From Toxorhynchites rutilus septentrionalis (taxonomy: Eukaryota > Arthropoda > Insecta > Diptera > Culicidae): DNA of 64,000 nucleotides. The position numbers and the translations under genes are program-made. The stretch covers positions 243,047,807-243,111,806 of the forward strand of contig NC_073746.1 of NCBI RefSeq assembly GCF_029784135.1, written 5' to 3'. Below the pieces are notes generated by a model. The model had not been told where the DNA came from. It searched no databases and saw only the letters and a list, made by a program, of their open reading frames with translations. Positions 10,142 to 22,794 of the stretch are shown here, piece by piece; position 1 is the stretch's first letter, and the number at the start of each line of letters is the position of its first letter.

Positions 10142-11484
10142 TCGAGAACAAAATACTCTAAAATAAAACTGTTCTGATATTTTGAAATAATTCTAGTATC
10201 TAAAACAATTGTCTGATGTAAACATAGAATCAGTTCACAAACGAAAAAAAAATATATAAATGTTCCTGACTAAATTGTTCGAGTTCTTGCCGTTCAAACG
10301 TTGAGACTATTTCTCCGATGAACCGGTATGATCCATAATAAAATACACCACGCGCATTTGATTGATTTTAATAATAATTCAACTAACGAATATGATTTCA
10401 GATGCAGGCTTATAGTCACAATCATCATGAAGTTCCTAATAATCCCAAGAAGAAAAAAAATCTACGAAGAAATGTGGCATCTATAATCAATATTAAAAAC
10501 CAAATTGAATTGCATCATTCAGATTTATAAAGACCTTATAAGACTTTATAAAACTTTATAATACTTGTAGATCAGGTCTCTAACATAAAAAAATCCCTTT
10601 GAAATATACAGTTCATTATTTCTCTGTCTGTTTTAACAGTATCGGCAGATGTGTGGTTAACATGACGGGCACCCCAGTAGATCTGTACTCAATCTCAGTC
10701 GTCGTAGCTGGGAAATAAACATTTGTGGAGCAATGTAGAAGTCAAGGTCCACGTCAAGGTGATGTCGTCTTCATGACGAAGGTTATTGATCCTCATTGTT
10801 GGGAGAATATAAAATGCAATATGAGCTAGAATAAAAATTAGTCTAATCCTATCTCTTCGCCTTGCTTTTTGACAACTGAACACTCTTATTGGACCCATTC
10901 CATGAGGTTATGCACCAATGAACCAAATTTCAAATTTAGTTTTAGGAGAAAATTGAAAACGTAATTTGAATAAGCACTAGTTATACCATAAATTCATTGA
11001 AACGAATTTGATTTTTTTGCGCCAACCTTTGAGAGAGGCGAGTTTAAAAAACTACATAATTATATTCAAAATATTTTAGGTTTTCAGCATTTTTATGTTT
11101 CCTGAGATATCTCATCAATTGCTTAACCGAAATTCAATGTATATATACCAATGAATGGTAATTAAATACTTGTTTGAAGAGTCGTTGGTAGATCTAGGTT
11201 TCATCTTATTATTTATGGGAAACAAGCATTTGAAAAACAGGTAAACAGGAAGCGTTGTCACGTCACAAAAATAGAGCATTTTTTAGTTTATCAGGTGAAC
11301 CTTAGTTCAAACCTGTTTATACTTGGGTTTCTCTTATAAAACAATGAGAGTCAACAACGCACAAAATTTGGTTAAGATCGGCCCACAAATAAAGGAGTAT
11401 CAACTGTCTCAAGAAGTCGTTGTAACGTCACCAAAGTATGCGATCCATTCCAGCATTACGTGACAACACTATGACTCAATACAA
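10142..11484. other. intergenic with TTGTCACGTCAC motifs at its right side
   Basis: No gene seen. The motif GTTGTCACGTCAC and its degenerate forms occur near 11255, 11420 and 11455, showing that the long-inverted-repeat family at 11485-13005 extends or has relatives here. Confidence 0.4.
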
Positions 11485-13005
11485 ACATTTTTTTTTGCGT
11501 TTTCATGTGTGACTCCCACACAAAATTAAACGATTTTTTAGTGACATTGAGAAAACTTACTACACTAATCTTCAGTTGGAGAAGATTTTATGAATAGATT
11601 GGCTTGTTGTCTGTCAATTACTTTTGTGACGAAACAACACCTGACTTTTTACTGTTTCGAACTGTTGAACATTAACGTTTGAAAGGGAACTGAAACCGTT
11701 TCAAAACATACAAATGAACTTTCTTCTATGTTTTGTCAACAATAGATGAACGTAGATTCCACAATATAGAATTGATTATTGTTTTAACTTCCAGTTTGCT
11801 GGTAATAGTATTGAATGATAAAAAGTATGGAGACCCCATACAATTTGGGTATTGGTTGCAGGTGTCTTACCAGCGGAAGTAGACTATCGTATTCCGATGT
11901 GATTTTAGAATCGAGGATGGTGACTTCCGGTCCGTTAAAAACGAATCTAAAAGACCGGAAAAATGGCATGAAATTCCACAATAAGATCGTGAATGGTAAT
12001 GTTCGCATATATCCATAGATACGCGAAGAAGAATGAAAAAAGAGAAGTTCAATCACGGTGTAAAAATTAGATGTCGGTTTAGGACCACCCCGAACATTCC
12101 AAAATAACGGCATACCGTGTATTACGGGTAACAATAAGATTCAATTTATATAGCTTATTTTAATGAACATACAATAAGCAATTACAATTGCCTGTTTCGC
12201 AATATTTCACAGTCTAAAAAAACATTGAACTCATTTTGCATACAGGTCAAAAATATTTCTTCTCTGTTTTGGAAGCAATGAAAACGCAAAATAGCGCTAA
12301 AACGCTAGAATGAAGAGAACCAGAAAAAAGTCTAAATGTTATCAAATTATCAGCACTATGACACCTTTTGTTTGACACTACTGAGAAATCGGTGGGAAGT
12401 ACCGTTCCTAAGATGCAAAGAGTGGCAGGTTCAGGATCACCGGTCGCGTTAGGACCACATTCCTCTATAGGATGGACCTTTGGAAGGGAAAGGGAAGATC
12501 TCAGAGGAAAGTGAGAAGTATTCAGAGTAATAAAAAACATAAAAAATAGTATATATCTTGCTACAATACGACGAAATTCTTATTTAATACAACTTATTGA
12601 TGGTGTGACGTGACAACGCTTCGCGGAGATTGTTTTTTCGCACAGAGCGCGTTGTCACGTCACAAAATAAATCCCGATTTTTGCAATATTCTTGCGAGTT
12701 TTTCAAAAAACGTAGTATACAGGAATCAACGTTCATCTTTTGTTGACAAATCATAGAACTTTGTTTATTTGTATGTTTTGCAACGGAACATAAAATACAA
12801 CATTAAGGTTCAAAAGTCAGAAACCGTAAAAAGACAGGTGTTGTCACGTCACAAAAGTATTGGGCTGGCAACAAGCGAATTGAACTGTAAAATATTCTCC
12901 AACTGAAGATTCTTGCAGGAAATTTTCCCAATTTTACTTTGATATCGTTTACTATTTCGAAATCGTGTGATTTATACATGAAAACGAGAAAAAAACTGTT
13001 TTTAT
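11485..13005. repeat. element with long (~280 bp) inverted repeats
   Basis: The left arm (about 11485-11765) is the reverse complement of the right arm (about 12715-13005): shared blocks are ATCTTCAGTTGGAGAA, TACTTTTGTGACG, AACAACACCTG and TTTGTCAACA. The centre holds further GTTGTCACGTCAC copies (12605, 12650, 12840) and no coding sequence. The right half recurs at 61378-62445. The outer ends and any target duplication are not resolved. It fits a non-autonomous foldback-type DNA transposon. Confidence 0.6.
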
Positions 13006-13189
13006 TTAACGATTTTATTCAGCTTGCCCTGTGATCTGTTTGTATGTTTGTACGTTTGTAACATGTTTGTCTGTAGCGCTGACCCACATTAATAGAAATT
13101 TGACCCCATTTCTGTTGACCGATTGATCTGAAATTTGGAAAACACCTTTATCTCTGTAGTCATTATAAAACTGCATATTTCATGATTTT

Positions 13190-13710
13190 GAAAATCCAAG
13201 ATGGCGGCCGCTACAAAATGGCGGATCACATATTTTCTCAAAACCTCATCGATATGGGTTTTCCAAAGCCCCATCAAAATGGGTATCAAATGAAACGGCT
13301 TCAGTAGTAGAACACAGTTATTCATGAAAAATACAAATCCAAGATAGCTGCCACTACAAAATGGCGAACAATATATTTTCTCAAAACCCCGTTAATATGG
13401 GTATCAAATGATAGGGCTTGACCAGTAGAACACAGTTATTTATGAAAAATACAAACCTAAGATGGCTGCCACTACAAATTGGCGGACTATATATTTTCTC
13501 AAAACTTCATTAATATGGGTATCGAATGAAAGGGATTGACTAGTAGAACACAGTTATTCATGAAAAATGCAAATCCATGATGACTGCCACTACCAAATGG
13601 CAGACTGCATGTTTTCTCAAAACCCGATTAATATGGGTATCAAATGAAAGGGCTTGAATAGTAGATCACAGTAGATTATGAAAAATCCAAATCCAAGATG
13701 GCCACAATGC
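13190..13710. repeat. tandem repeat, ~117 bp unit, four to five copies
   Basis: Units start near 13203, 13346, 13464, 13581 and 13697. Each carries CAAGATGGCTGCC, CTACAAAATGGCGGA, ATTTTCTCAAAACC, ATATGGGTATCAAATG and AGAACACAGTTATT. The first unit has about 25 extra bases. The array lies between two related flanks (near 13010-13190 and 13725-13880, both with TTTGTATGT runs and AACACCTTTATCTCTG), so it is probably the inside of a larger repeat with duplicated ends. Units are diverged by several substitutions each. Confidence 0.85.
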
Positions 13711-14087
13711 TAAATAGCAAATTACTTTAATAAACGGTTTTATTTAGCTTGAACTGTTTGTATGTATGTTTGTATGTCTGTAGGGTTATCCCACAATAAT
13801 AGAAATATACCAATAGGAACTGACCGAATTTATAAAACACCTTTATCTCTGCTGTCATTTCAAAACTGCTTATCTTGAAAAATCCAATTTGGTTGATTGA
13901 GATATGTGTATCAAATGAACGAACTTGCCTTGGAGAACACATTATGTATTTTCTGCAATCCACTCAATATCGATATCAAATGACATTATTTGACTGATAG
14001 AATACAGTACAATGGTTTAATTGTAGAGAAATATTCTAATGAAACAAATAATGTACTAAAAACTAGAAAATAAAATAATTTAAAAAA

Positions 14088-14328
14088 ACTTTTTAAGTTA
14101 AACGGTTTAATTGTGATTAAACATAATAATGTACTAAAAGCTAGAACATAATTAGGCAAGTAGCAGTTAGCAGTTATCACACCTCTCCTTGATTAGTCTA
14201 GGGCATTGATAAGACTTATATGGAAGGAGAGGTGTGATAACTACTAACTGCTACTTGCCTAATTATTTTCTAGCTTTTTGTACATTATTATGTTTAATCA
14301 CAATCAAACCGTTTAACTTAAAAAGTAT
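14088..14328. repeat. hairpin-forming inverted repeat (palindromic MITE-like)
   Basis: Arms 14088-14190 and 14224-14328 are nearly perfect reverse complements, including TAATTAGGCAAGTAGCAG and ACACCTCTCCTT, around a 33-nt loop. A further diverged direct copy of part of the left arm lies at about 14015-14087 (AATGTACTAAAA). No coding potential. It sits about 400 bp upstream of the first rn exon seen here, inside the probable preceding intron. Confidence 0.88.
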
Positions 14329-14760
14329 TTTTTTAATATTTTATTAGTGAGTCATTGCACCAATTCATTAGTTAGTAAGCTATTGAATAACTTTTCACAA
14401 GAACTGTCTTTCACAAAAAAAACTGTTTACTCATGATGTGTTCGTTTTCTATAAGCCTGATAACAGAATTTCGCTTTATAGCAAAGATGATTTTATACGA
14501 ACATAACATCGTTAATTGTCATATTATCTTTGTTCTCTGAAGGTCTTCGGAATTTATAGAAGGAATGTTTTACATGGGTTTTTTGAGTTTTTTTTTCTAT
14601 CAAGCCCCTACTTTTTTTTCAAATATTACCTAGTTCCAACTTCACTTTTTTTTTGAGTATTACGTTCGAAATTATTAGCCAGCATCAAATTCATACTTCC
14701 ATGATCGTCCTGTAAAATAGAAACAGTGAAAAAGATCAGAAGCGAAAAGTGCAGTGATAG

Positions 14761-15678
14761 CGCAAATCGGTGAGCAATCACATCAAGCTGGAGGGACGCA
14801 TCGTCGAGTATTCCCGTCCCGGCGGGGGATTGGACTATCACAACTCACCGCTAATCGGTGAAATCGCCGCCGCAGGGGACTACACCCAATTTCATCGCTC
14901 GATTGACCAGCTTCGATCGCTGAACGAGCGTGGTATACTCTCCGCCGCCGGAAACACCCAACTGACCGTCACATTCACTCCGCTGCAAACCAACGGCAAT
15001 GCCACCATTCTGGACTACAATCAACAGCAACAACAGCAACAGCAGCAGCAGCAGCAACAACATCAACAGCAACAAATTCAGCCACATCATCATCCCCACC
15101 ATCATCATAACCACCACCATCACCCCCACCATCCAAATCAGAAAACATATCATCAGAACAGTTCCGGCAACACAAACAATAACGCCACGCCGGCAAATAA
15201 TGGGAATAACGCGAACGCCAACAATGCGACCCAGAATGGTCATGAGCGAATCGAATTTCCGCACAAATCGGGTGTGAACAGCAGTAATAATGCCAACAAT
15301 AATAATAACATTTCCGTCGACACTGGAACCATCATCGCCAATGGCAATAATATGATTGACGATCGTATCAATAATAATCACCTCACCAGCAACAGCAACA
15401 GCAACACCAGCAGTAACAATCACATAACAGGTAACAACAACAATAATAACTCCACCAGTAACCCCGTCAACAGCAACAGCAACAACAACAACAACGGAAG
15501 TAGTACTGACCTCGAGCTTAAGCATTTCATTGTCGAGAAAAAGGAACTCAAGTCGTCACCATCATCTCCCGCCGGGGTGCATCAGCATCACCACCAAAAG
15601 CAGCAACTGAACCTGGTTCACGAGCACAATCCCAACGGGCCGCTCGCCGTAAACTGTGGTGACACCAAGGATACAAAG
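14761..15678 (+). CDS. rn: rotund-like zinc-finger gene, internal exon rich in Gln/His/Asn
   Basis: An open frame of 306 codons from 14761 (an in-frame stop is at 14758) to a splice donor at 15679 (AAAG|GTGATT). No in-frame ATG precedes the unique N-terminal block (HIKLEGRIVEYSRPGGG...), so this is an internal exon whose acceptor lies shortly upstream; TGATAG|CGCAAA at 14760 and GTGAG|CAAT at 14774 are candidates. The block to about 15010 has normal codon use and a compact sequence. It is followed by poly-Gln (15022-15075), His-rich (15082-15135) and Asn-rich (15166-15500) tracts typical of insect developmental transcription factors, then KHFIVEKKELKSSPSSPAG. The donor phase is 0, matching the exon at 23583. 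The link is inferred from strand, phase, order and composition. Reading through the donor would hit TGA at 15688. Confidence 0.65.
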
Positions 15679-18600
15679 GTGATTTTATGAAACGTGGTTT
15701 TGTATTGAGCCTGTTTATGATGTTATCGTTTTGTGGTTCTATATCGGTGATTCTCGATGTATATTACAATGGTTGCTCCAAATATTATAAAAACCGGAAA
15801 ACTTATCTTAAACTGATCAACAAATTTTCTTGAATAGTCTCAAATACGTTACACCATTGTTTTACTGTTGAGAAAAAAAATATATATCTTTAGACAAACC
15901 GACATCAATCCCGTTTCGCAAGAATCTCAAACATGGCATCAACAGTAGGAACTTTCTTACTTCTCTTACTTCAACCGAGTTGTTGGATGCTGGCGTAGAA
16001 CACGGTAGCAATATGGTACAACGAAGAAGTCTGCACCAATGAAAGCAATTTTCACTCCGCCCTAACAATTCACCAGCGCTTGCGAGTTACACCTGCCGTC
16101 GCTCCTTCCTTCCTTCCTGATTTGTTTGGTTGGTTTTGTTGGTTGGTGGATGAGTTTTTGCAGAGTAAAGTTTTCATCACTCCTCGTCAATTCAGCACTT
16201 GCTCTGGCTGAATGGATTAATTGCGGACCCCTGTTTCACTGAGTGCTGGCTTAGGTGGTGGTGGCAGGTTGTCTTGGGCAAAGAACGAGTTATTTTCGTA
16301 AATTCTTGTGGGAATTTCAACGAGAGTAACAAGAGGGGAGTCTTCCGCTAAAAATACTTTTCAGATGAAAAGTTTGCTACAAAAACTTAAGGTGAAGGTG
16401 GAAGCTAGCCACAAATGGCTGCCACAATGGCGCTCATTTCTTTCATCTCCCTCCTTCAGCCCTCGCCCGAAAATTAATAATTTAGCGAAACACTGTGGAG
16501 AAAATGATCGTTTTCGCACTCTTCCCATCAAGTAATATCAACCCAACCCTAATCGATTACTCACAAGATATTGAATTTTCATCTGCTGTCGCACTGTATA
16601 GTTAAACACGTCGGAAAACTCGAGCTAGTGCTCTAAAAGTTAAATTTTCATTTTTCAAGCTTCGGCAATGGTTTTGTTTGTATTGGTGAAAGCATCGTTA
16701 TTTTTTCGACACTGATGCCAGACAACATCATCGAAACAGCTATAAAAACCATCCAATAAAATGTTATTCCTGAGTCATAGCGTTTCATGTCATGAAAATC
16801 TATAGAATAAAATTGTGTTGATATCAATATAATTATTATTATTATATTAATAGGTTTATAATGTAAGTTTTAGCAACTTTAACATTGGGTAAGAAAATTG
16901 TATTGCAGAGCCACGGCTACCTATGCTTTCAAAAACAGTAAACGGAAAAGTATTACATTCAATCAAAATGCCTCGGCCAACGAAGAGAAGGGAGAGAAGA
17001 GAAGGCTCTCCAACGTGAATATGTGGAAACAATACGATCAACAAAGGAAAATATTAGGGAATTATCAACATAGAGTTACTATGCGAAAGATCTTGTTAAT
17101 ACCAAAAGAGCCCCAATTCGCATGTGTTATAAATTTGCTCATATTACGCTCGCGTATAATTAGAATTTTACTTCATGTGTAAATGCACCTATATTTTTAT
17201 ATTTAGATTTATATATTATATATATTTTTATTTGCAATTGTTCATCGGAACATATCGTTCATACATTTTACTATAATATTGAATTTTTATTTTTTTTTCA
17301 AATGTATTCAAAGACTCGTATCAATGGAGCGCCACACAGTCTGATAAGTGAATTGATCTATTTACGTACAAAGATCAAAACAAACAAAACAAATTGCTCT
17401 TCTCTCACAAACACTATTACCCCATTTTTACACGTCATTTTACCTATACTACTACAAAGGCTCGCTTCCACCTTCACCTTAAGTCACTCAGGAATGGAAA
17501 GATTGTAACAGAGCCGATTTCATTCTTGTACTTTTTTTTTCTCACGATAATTTGTTGTATTTTTCACAGTAGCCATTTTACGTGTATTCCAATCTTATCA
17601 CATGTCGCCTTTTTCGACCTGTATCGACTTCTATTGTTCGAATGTTCACCAGTTGAACACAGCGGCAGCGGGGCTGTTGATATGGGGCTTCCATTGTGGT
17701 GTTATTAATAGTACCAATTACCGATACGATCACGGTCTGCAATGTGAGCGGTAAGGGACTGGGATTACCGTCACATGATGATTGTTGCGTGGACCTAGTA
17801 GCTAGAATAACACACAAAGATAGTCAATTGAGGGTCCTGAGTTATGAGTTCTTGATCGCTCGCTTATTAACGGACACGCAACCAATTGATTCACTGTGTG
17901 TAATATAAAAAAGCTCACGGGTTGTACGTTCCGGGACGTGGCATATACTGATAATGGATTCGTCAATACTTTCAAAATATTCGAACCGCCATTATCCGCC
18001 ATCATCCGAATATATGTCAATAAAATCGGTTTAGATGATTTATGTTGTCCAATTTTGAAAACAAGATGTCAAGATAGAAATCAAATTCACTGTATTCAGG
18101 TATTCCTTTCAAGAATTCAGTAAGAAATTTGGTGAAGTACATTAATTGAAGTTTCGATCACGAGCCGCAGCAATTATGATAAACACACTTCGTTCTACTA
18201 TTTGAGGAAAAATTAAATGTTTGGTTTGAATCAAATTCGCTGATGGTTATACTTCGGTTTGTGAATTAACAGAGAAGCGATATATATAAAATTTAAATTA
18301 TTGAAATAATTGGTGGGGACAGTTGCCAGTAGGAGTGAGATGGACTGTGAAAAGTCTGTTTAATCTATTCCTAAGGCCCTGCGTCTATAAATGGAAATCA
18401 AATCGCCAAATGTGGACTGTTTAGAAGCTGACTGGAACCAAAAGCAAAATAGTTGAGGGTCTGTCCGTTTATACTGCTGAAAAGCACGATATCACTTCTA
18501 GGTGGATTGATTCGATTTTTTCATCATTTAACGGACATTCGTGATGAGTTCAAACCTTGGTTGAATTAAACAGGCTTCAAAGGCTTCAAAAAATGTATCA

Positions 18601-19602
18601 TCCGAGAGACAAGTTGATTAGAAAACCAGCACTTGAACAAACCTCGCACCATCCGCGGATGTATCGATGCTTTGTCGTAAACAGGCAGATCGTTAAGGAT
18701 TAACAATACAACAATTATTACAATATGTTCGTTAAATATTCACCAAAAGCTGAAGGTTTAAGCTCTAAAATGATGTATATATCATTATCTAAACAGAATG
18801 TTTCAAAGGGTTGTTTTCGTCTATCAAATTTATATTTTAGAATGAAACTTTGCAGTACCTTCGCGTTGAGGAAATGTGCAGCGTCTAGCTTCGATTGCTA
18901 GACCCTTTGAAACGCTTTCGGTTTGCTGAAAAACAATTGACGAATAAAAACCTGTCTTTTCTGGAGCGTTTAATGTTACTAACTTTTGAACATGAATCAT
19001 GATGTTGTACTTCCGCATTATTGGCTTAATTAACATTCCTTGAACTGCATCATCAAAATTTCTAAAAAAACGATCCAAAGAAAACTGATCGCTTTTCCCT
19101 CAGAAAAGTCTTTTCGAATTTTCGAAGCCATTTTCATTGAATACATTTCAAATCAATATTGAACTTAAATCAATATTTCATAAACAATGCAGTGCTACCA
19201 ACATCTAACAATGAAACAAAATATTGGCGTTTTTAAATAATAATTTGCACCTTTATTCATTAATACAAGTGTACACATATTTTGAAACATGCAAAACACG
19301 AGATTATTTTTATGAAAATTCTAATGCCTAAAGGTCACTAAATGACCTCTATTAAACTGTAAGACTGACAAGATTATTTAAATAATTGTTAATGAAACTC
19401 TAAGTATCGATTCTGAAGTGAATTTCTACACATTGAAAATGTGTACGTTATATCGAGTGACGTTATTTCGAGGGTACGTTATATCGAAGTTACCCTGTAT
19501 ATTGGATTGCAAGAAACTGCTTCAAATTTTTGGGAAACATGGGTTTCCAAATATATAATTGAAGTTCTTCTTAACATGCCCGTTTTACCCCCACCTCCCC
19601 TA

Positions 19603-20285
19603 CCGGTAAGTTTCTTCGTTTTTGTTTTTCAAAAATTAATGCTTTATTCTCCAAAAATATTACAAATTTAATATTCAAAGTATTGTCCATTGCTAGTCAC
19701 AACTCTTTCCCATCTTTCTGGCAATTCACGGATTCTTTTACGGAAATAATCGGCCGGTTTGTCGCGTAACAACGAATCGTTCCAATTTTTGACTTCATTA
19801 AAATTACAGTGTGTTGGTCAACCAGGCCATGTTGCATCGATCGAAAAAGGTAGTAATCGGACGGAGCAATATCTGGAGAATACGGCGGGTGGGATAGAAC
19901 CTCCCATTTCAGCGTTTCCAAGTATGTTTTGACCGGTTTCGCGACATGCGGCCGAGCATTATCGTGCTGCAAAATAACTTTACATTGTCTTTGCTCGTAT
20001 TGTGGCCGTTTTTCCTTCAATACACGGCTCAAACGCATCAATTGTCGTCGGTAAATGTCCCCCGTAATGGTTTCATTCGGTTTTAGCAGCTCATAGTACA
20101 CCACACCCAGCTGGTCCCACCAAATAGACAGTATAACCTTCTGGCCGTGAATATTCCTCGTGGCCGTCGATGTTGATGCATGACCGGGGTATCCATACGT
20201 TGCCCGAGGTTTAGGATTGTCGTAATGGAGCCCCTTTTCATCGCCAGTAACGATTCGATGCCCACAGCAAACGTTGTTCTGCCAT
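19603..20285 (-). pseudogene. Mos1-like mariner fragment, 3' half
   Basis: The 3' terminal repeat starts after TA at 19601-19602 (CCGGTAAGTTTCTTCG), and the same repeat closes the mariner at 29487. The minus strand encodes the HRIVTGDEK start of the catalytic domain (near 20280), GQKVILSIWWDQLGV, LQHDNARPHVAKPV (second Asp) and PPYSPDIAPSDYYLF (third Asp), then a frameshift near 19800 before RELPERWE. The 5' half is missing and the intact part stops just short of the DD37E relic. Related to mauritiana-subfamily mariners. Confidence 0.8.
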
Positions 20286-20318
20286 ATAAACTATTTCCAG
20301 TGAATAATTTGGGTGTTA

Positions 20319-21541
20319 ACGTTTGCATTAAAAGAATGGGCTTTTTTCGGATGGTAATAAAAAAACAAAGACATATAATTGAGTTTGATAAATTTCCCAT
20401 GGAGGGTTGAACACCCTTGCGAGCGGCCTTCCTGCAGTTAACCGAAACATTCGCCATGGCAGACGAAAACATGCGCTTAGGCATGTTTTTGAGTTCTTTC
20501 TTCGTTTTATTCATCAATTCCTTCTCATTTTTCACGACAAAAATGTTGGAATAGATCCTACGCTTCAGGTTTGCCAAGAAATTCTCGATGGGACGCTGCT
20601 GGGGGACATTGGGCGGGTTCGCCGACTTGGGTACCACATTGATATTCAGCCGCAGATCCAGCCAGAACACCGCGTCTTTGCTTTTAAGGTATTTCTTGAT
20701 GAACGATGCAGCTTCCGGCAGGCACTTCGTACTATAAATTTCCCCGTTCACGGTCAGAAGCTAAAGAAGAGCGGCTTTTACATTCGCTTTTCGCTGATTG
20801 TCAGCCATAACAGCACCTTCTTGGGGAACTTTGTGTGTGAAATAAACTTCACTTCGGGCTCACTTCCTTCGTGGGGAAAGTAAAATACGAAGTACCCTGC
20901 CAGTCGTTGCCATCCAGGGTCAGATAGGTCTCGTCGTCCATCACCACCGCCACGTCGCGATTCGCCGGGAAAATCGACTTGACCATCTTATTCAGCCGCA
21001 GCCGCTGCGTCATTGCCTGCAGACCCGAGACTAGTGGACGGGACTTCCGCTTCCTGACATGTATGTCCATGTTCGCCAGGAAGTTTTTCACTGTTTGGCC
21101 GGTTGTACCAACCTCTCGGCCAAGCGCACGCAGCGATGTAACCACTTTCTCGATCTTCCTCTTCAGCATCCTTTGGAGCTTCTTGTCGCTCAGGGTCGCC
21201 GGCCGTTCGGAACCGGGCTTTATTTTGATGCTCTGATTGTTGTCCCATAGTGCCAAGATGTTGTAGATGCCGGAACGGGCTTATCTGGTGTCCACAAAGT
21301 GCCGCACGATGTCTGCTTTCGACGCGGCGGGTACCGTTCTTTGATCGCGCACACTTCTGAACGGAGTAGCTTCAAGTCTTTCGCCATCACGGTTAGAGTT
21401 CGACTGATAGAGCTGTCATTTTTTTTTCTACTGACTCATGGGTTACTTTGATTGATGCTGCATGGGTGGTTTCGTCAGTGCGTATGGAGGTAAACCTATG
21501 AAACATCTGCAATTTTTGTCCATTTTTTTAAATACAAACGT
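20319..21541 (-). pseudogene. DD37E-type transposon relic, family 2, copy 1
   Basis: Flanked by TA (20317-20318, 21542-21543) with ~26-bp inverted ends of the form ACGTTTGYATTWAAARAATGG. The minus strand holds a broken transposase: a helix-turn-helix region (21256-21130; LSDKKLQRMLKRKI, TGQTVKNFL), the first catalytic block VVMDDETYLTLDGNDW near 20935, then KSANPPNVPQQRPIENF (catalytic Glu) near 20610. The segment around the second Asp is damaged: FWLD runs directly into NINVVPKS with about 20 residues lost. There are two frame breaks between 20750 and 20850. The copy at 30542-31526 has the same ends. Confidence 0.82.
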
Positions 21542-22794
21542 TAGCCTGTGTTTTATTTTAGCGTTTAGGGGCGTTCGGTTTAGCGTCTTCGCCATAATTA
21601 GATAAAGTATTTCGGAGAAGAAAACTGACGTTGACATGATAATCTTTATAAATAAAAATGGAGGGTCAAATGTGTTGGTAAGCGGAAAACTCGAGGAAAA
21701 CATTCGCATGTCTTCTATCTATATAAATAAAAAATGAAGGCCAAATGTGTTGTTAAGCGGAACCCAAAAAAGGGATGATCCAATTTATTTTGTTGTATTC
21801 GTCTCTTCCCGGGCATCAATGTTATGGTTGAAATTTAGAAATTATCAAACATATGTTCCATGTAACGGAGAAACATGTTATTTGCAAGAGAATCCAGAAT
21901 CTTGAGCGAAAATTGCGTCTGAAAATAAATGTGTATTATAATGACGAGTTTTGGTAGAAGTAGTAGTAAAATTACAGTAAAAGGAAATTGTAAAGGGCCA
22001 CGGACGTTCGCTTAGTAAGAAAACAACGAAGAATATTCGAATGAGTTCATATCAGAAAAATAATTTTGGGTGGGACGAAGTTCGCCGGATTAGCTAGTTT
22101 TTTAATAAATCCGCATTTTCACCTACATCCGAATAATGAATTTTTACACCATCCTGTTATAACTGGTTGCATCGAAAAGGATCACAATCATTTAGTTACA
22201 TGAGCATCAGATGTGTGATTTTGGGTTGACTGTGGCGTCATCGAAAACTAGTACGATGCAAACACTTAAAGCATTTAAGGTTGGTAATGTGTGGAATTAC
22301 GAAATTCAACACCAAATATAAATGAATCTTCAACTATTTTGGACACCAGTTAACTTCGAGCAGTTTCATTCACCGGTTATCTTTCTGGTTTGGATTTACT
22401 TCATTTTTTATCACCAGAGTTTAATGTTGCATCTAAATACGGAAAACTAAGGAAGCCCAATCTATTTTTTACCAACGATACAATCCCCAGTTCCCAAAAT
22501 AATTTCCATCTTCGATTAACTTTGCTCTCATACATCAATCTTCAAATTTAATATTTTTTAACAATTTTTCGTTTGAAAATTAATAAAAAAAAAGTTTATT
22601 AATTTACTTTGTGTGATTACCAAATACTCTATCATATATTCTTTGAATGTCGTCTATTTTTACTCATTGTTACATTTTCTATTAAATCATTTCATTAATG
22701 ACTTGTCATTTCTTTTAATAAAATATAGGTTTTTTTTAGATATTCAGTTTAAATTTGTTCTGGTTGTAGATCAACTCGAGAATGAAATTCGATT

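Noticed and set aside
13190..13710. Possible CRISPR array
   Set aside because: The whole ~117-bp unit repeats, with no short repeat-spacer pattern, and the genome is an insect's.
14851..15525. 224-codon open frame on the minus strand, Val/Leu/Ile-rich
   Set aside because: It is the antisense of the CAG and AAY repeats of the rn exon; such repeats have no stops on the other strand. The residue pattern is purely repeat-derived.
17696..17908. Candidate exon carrying VCNVSGK beside a GTAAGG donor, as the missing Cys half of the first rn finger
   Set aside because: The second Cys is Ser, and the donor phase does not match the phase-0 acceptor at 23583.
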